From assembly GCA_003054695.1 (NCBI GenBank), contig QAZA01000021.1:62001-126000 (forward strand): a stretch of 64,000 nucleotides of DNA. The letters are read 5' to 3'. Below, in pieces: positions 42,312 to 49,858 of this stretch. Source of the DNA: Verrucomicrobia bacterium LW23 (lineage in GTDB: Bacteria > Verrucomicrobiota > Verrucomicrobiia > Methylacidiphilales > UBA1321). Position numbers and translations under genes: made by a program. The notes beneath the pieces were generated by a model. The model had not been told where the DNA came from and did not search any database. It saw only the letters and a program-made list of their open reading frames with translations. Numbering within the stretch: position 1 is the first letter of the stretch; each line of letters opens with the position of its first letter.

Positions 42312-43014
42312 GGCGTCGAGCGGGCGGTCGGACTGGCGGTAACGACGGATGGTAACAGGAAGGCGCCAGCGGCTTCACGCCTAAAATAGGGGTGCGGACG
42401 AATCTCAAAACTTAAGATTGGTAAGTTGTTGCAATACCGGGAATATCGTTGTATCTACAAGCGATGCAGATCGGCACATATGGACGCAATAATTGCCTGC
42501 AAGCATAAATCGATCACGAAATTGCTTTTCTCCCGAAAATTCTTTGCAAAATGCCAGTTTTTTTCTAATCTGCAACTTCATCGAATCTGCGCCGTTTTGA
42601 CACGCTTCCGCAAGCCTCACATTATTAACATCTTACCTTCAAATGCTGTCTCATACCCCGGTCGAATAAAAAAACTCATCGAAGTTTCGACTTGGCCATT
42701 GATTCATCACTCTGTATAGGAATTTACGGTAGATCCGCAAGTCGGCCTTATCCAAACGTAAATTTTACTGACCTGGCCCCGCCCTCCCTTTCAAACTTTA
42801 GAGCGCCAAAATATAATTTAAAAACACGTCTTGAAGATACAAGCCTTCTGGTATACTTTATAAAAATGCAGTTGTTCGATATTAAACCTGCTAAACCAAG
42901 TCTTTCGTAGAGCAATTTCCCCTCTTTGTCTCCACTCCCCTCCCGTTTGCAGGACTAAGCCGGTGCCCGTGAGCCATGGCAACCTGCCCCACTTTCAACC
43001 CAAGGCATTAAACC
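42312..43014. other. AT-rich non-coding block upstream of the XRE-type regulator
   Basis: This 700-base stretch is markedly AT-rich from about 42400 to 42920, unlike the rest of the window. It contains short overlapping frames on both strands (for example 42426-42719 and 42692-42910 on the plus strand) with no family similarity and poor codon use, so I do not call them genes. Runs such as TTTTTTT near 42560 and AAAAAAA near 42668 are present. It could be a silenced regulatory region, a decayed gene or recently acquired DNA. Confidence 0.5.
42831..42857 (+). promoter_or_regulatory. Candidate extended -10 promoter for the XRE-type gene
   Basis: TTGAAG at 42831-42836, a 15-base spacer and TATACT at 42852-42857 preceded by TGG (extended -10). 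It would give a leader of about 150 bases before the ATG at 43015. The spacer is short, so confidence is modest. Confidence 0.35.
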
Positions 43015-43530
43015 ATGAGCATGGTGAGCAACTTCCTTCGCAAACACATGGAAAAAGAAGGACTTAACCAGAAGGAGCTATCGCTCAAGCTGGGCATTCT
43101 GGTAAGTCATCTCAACCACATCCTGCACGAGCGCAGGCGCAGCTACAACGTCAAAACTGTCTCCAAAATGGTGCAGGGCATCAGCCAGAGCCCCATCATC
43201 CAGGCCGAGTTCCTCACCGCCTACCTTCTGGACCAGTGTACGGACCAAAACCGCCACCTGGTTTCCATCAAACCTGCGGACGACATCCCCGTAGAGGAAG
43301 AGAGCGCCGACAAGCCAATGCTGGTTGCCGAGGATCACCCCGAAACCAATGGCTTTGCCAAAAATGGCGACATTTTCAGCGACTTTGCCCAGACTCTACG
43401 CCATCGCGGCATCGATCAGAAAATCCTGAACGCCCTGCAAAAGCTTGCCGTTAACAGCAAGCACAGCAACAAGCTCAAGCGAGTGATTATGGAGCTGAGC
43501 GATATCGAGATATCCTCGTCCCAGAATTAG
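43015..43530 (+). CDS. XRE-family helix-turn-helix regulator
   Basis: This is a 171-residue protein. Residues 3-60 form an XRE/Cro-type helix-turn-helix: FLRKHMEKEGLNQKELSLKLGI then SHLNHILHERRRSYNVKTVSKM, key parts LNQKELSLKLGI and LNHILH. The remaining ~100 residues have an acidic linker and a helical C-terminus (IDQKILNALQKLAV...KLKRVIMELSDIE), possibly for dimerisation. The target is unknown. It stands alone between an AT-rich block and convergent der. A terminator overlaps the 3' end of der. Start is the ATG at 43015; a second ATG at 43021 is close. Confidence 0.75.
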   Translation: MSMVSNFLRKHMEKEGLNQKELSLKLGILVSHLNHILHERRRSYNVKTVSKMVQGISQSPIIQAEFLTAYLLDQCTDQNRHLVSIKPADDIPVEEESADKPMLVAEDHPETNGFAKNGDIFSDFAQTLRHRGIDQKILNALQKLAVNSKHSNKLKRVIMELSDIEISSSQN

Positions 43531-43610
43531 CCGCGACACCATTAGCCGCCACGCAGCCACGCAGCCCAGCTGCTGACGCGCGCAGCCATCTTAAGCGGCG
43601 CGCTCAGCCG

Positions 43611-43636
43611 GCCGGCACTTAATCGTGCCGGCTTTT
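43611..43636 (+). terminator. Rho-independent terminator overlapping the der stop codon
   Basis: An 8-bp stem GCCGGCAC/GTGCCGGC (43611-43618 with 43625-43632) with a 6-base loop and TTTT at 43633-43636. It serves the plus-strand XRE-type gene. The der stop codon (43619-43621, minus strand) lies in the loop. Confidence 0.65.
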
Positions 43637-45262
43637 GGGTTTTGGCCGCTGCGATCCCGACCGCGTTTTGCCGCCGCCAGCATTCCTCTTGCGCGCCTCT
43701 CGTCGGGCGCCCGCGGATGCCGCACCCTTCCTGGAGGCCGCGGCGGCGCTCGCCTTCGGCTTCGCTTTCGACGCCCCCGCCTTGCCATCCTTTGACGAAG
43801 GAGCGGCTTCGCCCGAAGCCAGGGCAGCGCCGCGCTTGCCTGCTGCGCCGGCCGCGCTGCGTTTGGCATTGGGATTGTCCTTTTGCTGCTGGCGCTCGCG
43901 CAGCACAAAACGGATGGGCACACCGGGGATGTCGAACGCATCACGCAACTGGAGATCCAGATAGCGCTGGTAGCTCGCGCTCCACATCTTGGCGGAGTTG
44001 ACAAAAAGCAGAATCACCGGGATGCCCGGCGGTTTCCCCTCCGGCAGCGGCTCCTGCGTGGCGTAGAGAATCTTGAGGCGCCGCCCGCCGGGGCCTGAGA
44101 TCGGGGGCGGATGCTTCTCCATAGCCTTGGATATCACGCGGTTAAGCGGGCCGGTGGCAAAGCGGAACTGGCGGCTTTGGTCCAGCCGCTCAATCAGCGT
44201 AAACAGCCCGTGCACACGCTCACCCGTTTTGGCGCTGAGGAAGGCGACGCTGGCGTAATGGAGGAAGAACAGATCCCCCATAACCTGCTCATAGTAAGCG
44301 CGTTGTGCGGCCGTGCCGCCATCGCCCTGCTCGCGCGCAATGTCCCACTTGTTGACAACGATAACGCACGGCTTCATCGCCTCCTGGATCAGCCCGCCGA
44401 TTTTCTTGTCCTGGCTGCTGACGCCCTCCGAGGCGTCGATCACCAGCACGCAAACGTCCGCGCGGTTGATGGCGTGCGCACTGCGCCCCGTCATCGCGCC
44501 CTCCAGCGGATCCTGAATGCGCCGCTCCTGCCGCATGCCGGCGGTGTCGATCAGCGTGTACTCCCGCCCATTGCGCACGTAGGGGATGTCCACCGCATCG
44601 CGCGTGGTGCCGGAAACGGGGCTGACGATGGTGCGTTTGTCCGACAGTAACGCGTTGATAAGAGAAGACTTACCCACGTTGGGCCGCCCCACAATCGTCA
44701 CCCGCGTGGGCCGGAACTGCTTCGGCTTGCCGTCTTCGCCCAGCGTCGATTCGTCCGGCTCGGGATCGGGCGGCCAGCCCTCGGTCAGCGTATCCAGAAG
44801 TCGTTCCACGCCAAGGCCATGCGCGGCAGAGACACCGACCGGATTGCCAAAGCCAAGCTCCGCAAACTCGCTTTCCAAATGCGCCTGCGCCGGCGCATCC
44901 ATTTTGTTGGCGACAACGATGACCCGCCCCGCCGCACGTCGAAGCAGGCGCGCCACATCGCGATCCAGCGGCGTAAGTCCTTCGCGCGCATCCACTACAA
45001 ACAGAATATGCGACGCGGCTTCGAGCGCCAGATCGGCCTCACGCGCAATCGCCGTGCCAAAATCGTCGCGATCCTCGAAGCCGATGCCCCCGGTATCGAT
45101 AAGCGTGAAGGTCTGCTCCTGGTAAGAGCAGGTCGCGATAATGCGATCGCGGGTGGTGCCCGGCCGGTCAAATACCAGCGATATCTGCTTGCGGGTCAAT
45201 CGGTTAAAAAGCGCGGACTTCCCCACATTGGGCCGTCCTACTATCGCCACTGTCTTTTCCAT
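43619..45262 (-). CDS. der: Ribosome assembly GTPase Der (EngA) with extended basic tail
   Basis: This 547-residue protein has two consecutive GTPase domains, unique to Der, each with a P-loop GRPNVGKS (first at 9-16) and switch motifs GTTRD and DTGG/DTAGM, plus NKMD and NKWD G4 motifs. A KH-like C-terminal domain follows. Der is required for maturation of the 50S subunit. After the normal end near RFVLRERQQ there are about 90 extra residues rich in Lys, Ala, Arg and Gly, probably disordered and RNA-binding. The start at 45262 (MEKTVAIVG) is the family start. Confidence 0.95.
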   Translation of the reverse strand: MEKTVAIVGRPNVGKSALFNRLTRKQISLVFDRPGTTRDRIIATCSYQEQTFTLIDTGGIGFEDRDDFGTAIAREADLALEAASHILFVVDAREGLTPLDRDVARLLRRAAGRVIVVANKMDAPAQAHLESEFAELGFGNPVGVSAAHGLGVERLLDTLTEGWPPDPEPDESTLGEDGKPKQFRPTRVTIVGRPNVGKSSLINALLSDKRTIVSPVSGTTRDAVDIPYVRNGREYTLIDTAGMRQERRIQDPLEGAMTGRSAHAINRADVCVLVIDASEGVSSQDKKIGGLIQEAMKPCVIVVNKWDIAREQGDGGTAAQRAYYEQVMGDLFFLHYASVAFLSAKTGERVHGLFTLIERLDQSRQFRFATGPLNRVISKAMEKHPPPISGPGGRRLKILYATQEPLPEGKPPGIPVILLFVNSAKMWSASYQRYLDLQLRDAFDIPGVPIRFVLRERQQQKDNPNAKRSAAGAAGKRGAALASGEAAPSSKDGKAGASKAKPKASAAAASRKGAASAGARREARKRNAGGGKTRSGSQRPKPKSRHD

Positions 45263-45391
45263 AGCGGCCCACATTACCGTAACACGGGCTCGTTGGCGCG
45301 GAGTTTTTTTGGCGGATTACGCACAGCGCGAATCCTGGGCATCGCCGCCCGCAACCTGCTGGGCGGCAACGCTTTCCGACAAGCCTCGCAA

Positions 45392-47788
45392 CTAGCCGTT
45401 CACCGCTTCGTGCGTGGATTTCTCCACGTACTGCGAGTAACTTGCCGCCTTTGCCCCGGCGATTTTTTCCAGCACCAACGCAAACTTGCCAGGACCAAAT
45501 TCGAGGCTCTCGCCACTGGCCAGGCCAAAGCCTTCCGGCGGGTTCAGTATCGCTACAGATCCTTGCGGCACAGTGAGATCCACATGAATTGGGGCCGCCT
45601 CAGCGCCCTCCTTTTTCTCGCCCAGCTTCCAGTGAATACCCGCCTCGCCTTGCGGCGTTTTCAGGTACGCCTCCGCCCATGTGATGGTGCCGCCGGGCCG
45701 GGGCTTAAAGACGACGCGCTGATAGCCCGGGTTCGCCTCGTCCAGCTCCAGGCCGGCCACCGTGCTCACCATCCAGGCACCCACGGCGCCATAGGCATAG
45801 TGGTTAAAGGAGTTCATGCCGGGCGTCTGGAAGCCCTTGTCCGGCGTCCAGCCGTCCCAACGCTCCCAAATCGTTGTCGCACCGTTCTTTACGGGGAAGA
45901 GCCAGCTTGGGAACGTTTCCTGCTCCAGCAGCTTGTAGGCTACGTCCAGGCGGCCGTTCCTCTCCAGAACGTCCAGCAGGTACGGGGTGCCGACAAAGCC
46001 GGTTGCCAGGTGATTTTGGTTACGCTCGATATGGCGCACCAGCTCCTTCGTCGCCGTGGCCCGCGTCTCGGGCGTCAGCAGATCAAAGTGCAGCGCAAGG
46101 ACATACGCCGTTTGGGTGCCACTGACCACCAGGCCCTCTTCCGTTACAAAGCGGCGGCGGAAGTCGCGGGCGATCTCGTCGCGCTTTGTGCGATACCGGG
46201 CGGCGGCCTCCGCATTGCCCAGCACGGCGTGAATCTTTCCAAGTAGTTCAGCATCATAGGCATAGAAGGCTGTTCCTATGAGATCCTTGGGCGTAATGCC
46301 TTCCGTCTTTCCGCCGCCATCCAGCGCCAGCCAGTCGCCAAAGCCGCCCCAGTTCAGCTTATCGGGATGGCTGCGAATATTGCCCAGGCTGCAGTCGCGG
46401 CCCATAAATTCGAAGAACCGCTCCATGCTCTCCAGATGGTCGATCAGTATCTGCTTGTCGTTATAACACAAATACGTGGTCCAGGCGCAGATAATCGTGG
46501 CATCCGCCCAGGCGGGGCCGGCGTCGTTTTTCATGTCTGTCCTCGGAATCACGGGCGGAATGCCGCCGTTCTCAAGCTGTGCATCGCGGGCATCCAGCAG
46601 CCATTTATGAAAGAAACCACGCACATCCATATTAAAAGCAGCGGTGCGGATAAAGACCTGCGCGTCGCCCGTCCAGCCCAGGCGCTCGTCACGCTGCGGG
46701 CAGTCGGTTGGGACCTCCAGAAAATTGCTCTTCTGGCCCCACACAATGTTGTGCTGCAACTGGTTAAGCAGGGGGTTGGAGCACGCAAAGCGGCCGGTTG
46801 GCGGAGTATCGGAGTGAAGCACTACACCCGTAAGTCCCACAGCCTTAACGCTTTCCTTCTCCTTTATCGCTTCCGCCTCCGCGTAGCGGAAGCCATGGAA
46901 GGTAAAGCGGGGCTCCCACACCTCTTCGCCCTGGCCGCTGCACGTGTAATAATCGGTGCAACGGGCTCCTCGTAAATTGGTTGTGTAGAGATCACCATTC
47001 GGCTCCAGGATCTCCGCAAAGCGCAAACGCACCGTGGCGCCCGCTGCGCCGGTTATCTTCAAACGCACACGGCCTGTAAAGTTCTGGCCAAAGTCGAAAA
47101 TGCGGCGATTGCCCAGGTTGCGCTCGGAAATCGGCGCAATCTCGCCCATGTTGCGCACGGGAGGGGCGGCGGAGATAACCAGGGCGATGCCCGGATCCTT
47201 TGCAGGGGCAACGGGGAGCCACGCGGATTCATCGTAACCTGGTGAGGACCAACCTGTTAGTTCGCGGCGGGCGTCGTGGCTTTCGCCCGCGAGGAGGTCG
47301 TTCTCAAGGATCGGGCCAACGGAAGTTTTCCAGGTATTATCCGTAACCACCTCCACGGTGCTCTTGTCGTCCAGCGTAACCACCAGGCGGGCAAGGAGTT
47401 GGGGCTTCTCGCCACCGTAAATGCTGCGCGCGTTCCAACCGACGTAGCCGACGTACCAGCCATCGCCAAGTACCACGCCCAGAACATTTTCCGTACCGGA
47501 GGTCAGTTGCGACGTCACGTCCCACTCCTGGTACTGCACGCGCTTGGTGTACTCGGTCCAGCCTGGCGCAAACACTTGATCGCCAACACGTTGGCCATTC
47601 AGTTCGGCCTCGTACAGGCCAAGCGCTGTAATGTACAGGGTTGCCGATGCAACCTGTTTGCCTGCAGGCAGTTGGAACGCCTTTCGGAGAAACGGTGCGG
47701 GGGGAGAAACTTTAGCACCGCCAACGGGATGGCCCGCGATCCAGGATGCGGCGCCAAACGAAGCAGAAGAAGAGGTGGATGAGTTCAT
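45392..47788 (-). CDS. Alpha-L-rhamnosidase, glycoside hydrolase family 78
   Basis: This 798-residue enzyme removes terminal alpha-L-rhamnose from plant glycosides or polysaccharides. The N-terminal sheet domains contain YITALGLYEAELNGQRVGD (key part GLYEAELNG) and APGWTEYTKR. The (alpha/alpha)6 catalytic domain contains VPTDCPQRDERLGWTGDAQ near residues 358-376, the hallmark motif with acidic residues. Later features are W..W.G (WERWDGWTPDKG) and MNSFNHYAYGAVG. There is no signal peptide, so it may act in the cytoplasm on imported rhamnosides. The divergent AraC regulator and the direct repeats between them suggest regulation by rhamnose or a rhamnoside. Confidence 0.92.
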   Translation of the reverse strand: MNSSTSSSASFGAASWIAGHPVGGAKVSPPAPFLRKAFQLPAGKQVASATLYITALGLYEAELNGQRVGDQVFAPGWTEYTKRVQYQEWDVTSQLTSGTENVLGVVLGDGWYVGYVGWNARSIYGGEKPQLLARLVVTLDDKSTVEVVTDNTWKTSVGPILENDLLAGESHDARRELTGWSSPGYDESAWLPVAPAKDPGIALVISAAPPVRNMGEIAPISERNLGNRRIFDFGQNFTGRVRLKITGAAGATVRLRFAEILEPNGDLYTTNLRGARCTDYYTCSGQGEEVWEPRFTFHGFRYAEAEAIKEKESVKAVGLTGVVLHSDTPPTGRFACSNPLLNQLQHNIVWGQKSNFLEVPTDCPQRDERLGWTGDAQVFIRTAAFNMDVRGFFHKWLLDARDAQLENGGIPPVIPRTDMKNDAGPAWADATIICAWTTYLCYNDKQILIDHLESMERFFEFMGRDCSLGNIRSHPDKLNWGGFGDWLALDGGGKTEGITPKDLIGTAFYAYDAELLGKIHAVLGNAEAAARYRTKRDEIARDFRRRFVTEEGLVVSGTQTAYVLALHFDLLTPETRATATKELVRHIERNQNHLATGFVGTPYLLDVLERNGRLDVAYKLLEQETFPSWLFPVKNGATTIWERWDGWTPDKGFQTPGMNSFNHYAYGAVGAWMVSTVAGLELDEANPGYQRVVFKPRPGGTITWAEAYLKTPQGEAGIHWKLGEKKEGAEAAPIHVDLTVPQGSVAILNPPEGFGLASGESLEFGPGKFALVLEKIAGAKAASYSQYVEKSTHEAVNG

Positions 47789-47830
47789 CTCCGTACAAGC
47801 ATACCGGGCTGCCGATGCATTACCTTGATT

Positions 47831-47891
47831 ATTCTGCCAAGATTCAGCATAATCCCGCCAAAAGGAAACATTACGCCTGTTATCCCGCCAA
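47831..47891. promoter_or_regulatory. Three direct repeats, candidate AraC-type operator
   Basis: ATTCTGCCAA (47831-47840), ATCCCGCCAA (47852-47861) and ATCCCGCCAA (47882-47891) are in the same orientation, with starts 21 and 30 bases apart, close to two and three helical turns. AraC-family dimers bind such direct repeats. They lie between the rhamnosidase and the divergent AraC-type gene. Confidence 0.65.
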
Positions 47892-47927
47892 TCGCGCCGC
47901 CTCTAACCTGTTTGCTAGCTGATACTT

Positions 47928-48836
47928 ATGGAAAGGCCAATGCTTCTGGGCAGTCGCTTCTTCGCCAACCCCAAAGCGCGGGCGGTTATCCATCGCGAGC
48001 GGCAGCAGCCGGCGATAATGCAACATCGGCACAATTTTTTTGAGATCGCGATCGTCACGGGGGGCACCGGCGACCATCTGACGGACGGCTTCCGGCATCG
48101 CCTCAAGGTCGGCGATGTTTTACTGATTCACTGCAGCCGCTCGCACGGCTACGCGCGCACGCGCAGCCTCAGCCTCATCAACGTGCTCATCCGAAACGAT
48201 GTTCTCGCACGTATTGGCCTGGAGATGAAGGACTTACCTGCGTTTGAGTTCCTCTTTGCCACCGAGCAGCCGGATCTGCCACCGCGGGGCGGGAAGAAGG
48301 CCCGCGCCTATCCAAACCGGCTTCGCCTGAATACGGCGGAACTCGAACAGATGGAAGATCTTGCAACGCGAATTGAAGAGGAAACACGCCGCGGGCACGA
48401 CAGCAGCTTCCTCCTTGGCGAGGCGTACCTGACGCTGATGGTGGGCCTGCTGGTGCGCAGCTTTGAGCGCGGGCGCGCCGCCACGCAAAGGCAGCCTGAA
48501 GGGCGCTTTGCCCGTGTCCTGGCATGGATCGACGCAAATCTTGCCAAGCCCTTGATGGTAAGCGATATGGCGCGTATTGCGGGGATGTCGGAGCGGACCT
48601 TTTACCGCAAGTTTCGCGCGACGCTCAGCATGTCGCCGCTCGACTATTTGCTGCAGGCACGCATTCGCCACGCGAAGGAGCAGCTGGTGCTGGAGGACAG
48701 CCGCATTGCCGAGGCGGCGTTGGCGTGCGGCTTTGAGGACAGCAATTACTTTGCGCGCTGCTTCCGCGGGAGAACCGGCAAGAGCCCGCGGGCTTTTCGC
48801 AGCGACGCGTTGGCGAAAGCTGCTTTATCGCAATAA
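47928..48836 (+). CDS. AraC-family transcriptional regulator
   Basis: This is a 302-residue protein. The N-terminal cupin-like sensor domain includes QHRHNFFEIAIVTGGTGDH and RLKVGDVLLIHCSRSHGY. The C-terminal AraC double helix-turn-helix (about 200-295) shows LMVSDMARIAGMSERTFYRKFRATL and the second helix pair IAEAALACGFEDSNYFARCFRGRTGKSP, key parts MARIAGMSERTFYR and GFEDSNYFAR. It should respond to a sugar and activate the divergent GH78 gene. RhaS/RhaR are relatives, but identity is not certain. The stop is one base from the stop of the convergent CPBP gene. Confidence 0.9.
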   Translation: MERPMLLGSRFFANPKARAVIHRERQQPAIMQHRHNFFEIAIVTGGTGDHLTDGFRHRLKVGDVLLIHCSRSHGYARTRSLSLINVLIRNDVLARIGLEMKDLPAFEFLFATEQPDLPPRGGKKARAYPNRLRLNTAELEQMEDLATRIEEETRRGHDSSFLLGEAYLTLMVGLLVRSFERGRAATQRQPEGRFARVLAWIDANLAKPLMVSDMARIAGMSERTFYRKFRATLSMSPLDYLLQARIRHAKEQLVLEDSRIAEAALACGFEDSNYFARCFRGRTGKSPRAFRSDALAKAALSQ

Positions 48837-48837
48837 C

Positions 48838-49650
48838 TTACAAACTTCCCGCATGATTGCCGATATGCATGCCCGAGAGGGAGGGGTGCAGCGGGCCGAA
48901 GAAGCGCTGCAGCAGAACATAAGCCGCCACCGTCGCGTTGAACATGCTGTGAGTCAACATGTTAAGGGGAATGGAGCCATAGCGCTCGTACAGGACACCC
49001 ATGGCGATGCCGAAGAAGGCGAGGGGCAGAAAGTCGGATGGGGAGAAGTGGATGAACGCGAAGAGAATCCCCGTTGCGATAACCGAACTCCACGGGCTAA
49101 GCCATTGCCGCAGAGCTGGTTGCACAACTCCACGAAAGTAAAGCTCTTCGGCGGCCGGTGCCGTCAGCAGGATCCAGACAAGCACTCTGCCGATTAGCCA
49201 TAAGTCATTGCTGTTCAGCAATATATCTGCGAGGGACTGGCCCTCGCCCGGCAGATTCAGGATCTGCACAAGCCACACATTCAGTGTGCTTAGCAGGGAG
49301 ATTGGCGTGTGCATGGCAAGCGCGAGCCAGAGGGCGACGCCGGCAAGCAACCAGGGTCGCGCCGGAATCACCGTAACCTTCTGTATAGCAACGGGATGCT
49401 TTCGCAGCAGAAACAAGGCGACGGCCAGCTCCAGCACAACAAAGTTGAAGCCGCTTAAGAGGGTGGCCGGGGAGGCGTAGAGGGTGGCGGTAAGAAGCAG
49501 GACGGCGATCGCCATCTCAAGAGGGGAAATGGGAAGAGCTTCCACCCGGCCCAGCGGAAAATCGCGACGCACCGCCAGAACCAGGACGCGGAAAAGCATC
49601 AGCAGCATCGCGGCCAAGATGATGTAGCTGAAGTAGATAAGCGGATGCAT
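48838..49650 (-). CDS. CPBP-family intramembrane metalloprotease
   Basis: This protein has 270 residues from the ATG at 49650 (MHPLIYFSYIILAAM), with about seven or eight membrane spans. The CPBP (Rce1/CAAX-protease-like) motifs are present: APAAEELYFRG with Glu168, Glu169 and Arg173, and FAFIHFSP with His201; a third motif with Asn follows (MLTHSMFNATVAA). Bacterial CPBP proteins cleave membrane proteins or process peptides. The open frame extends to 49956 but without similarity. It is divergent from the DUF4175-like gene across 208 bases. Confidence 0.88.
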   Translation of the reverse strand: MHPLIYFSYIILAAMLLMLFRVLVLAVRRDFPLGRVEALPISPLEMAIAVLLLTATLYASPATLLSGFNFVVLELAVALFLLRKHPVAIQKVTVIPARPWLLAGVALWLALAMHTPISLLSTLNVWLVQILNLPGEGQSLADILLNSNDLWLIGRVLVWILLTAPAAEELYFRGVVQPALRQWLSPWSSVIATGILFAFIHFSPSDFLPLAFFGIAMGVLYERYGSIPLNMLTHSMFNATVAAYVLLQRFFGPLHPSLSGMHIGNHAGSL

Positions 49651-49858
49651 GGGGGGCGTTAGGGCAGGCGCTTGCGTGGGCACCCCCAGTGTACCGGTGG
49701 AGCGTTCTCCCCGCAAGGCGCCGGTCCAGGGCGCCGACTTTTTGCGCGAATGCCACACTGCACCTTGAAGCCGGGCCGTTTTGAGAGTATGAATGTAACG
49801 TTTGCCCGCATGCGACAGGGCGCGCGTGCCGCGCGCTCCATAACCACCAACAACGCAC

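Noticed and set aside
42405-42910. Small genes in the AT-rich block (for example 42426-42719 and 42692-42910 plus, 42405-42620 minus)
   Set aside because: The frames overlap each other, lack ribosome sites and show no family similarity or typical codon bias.
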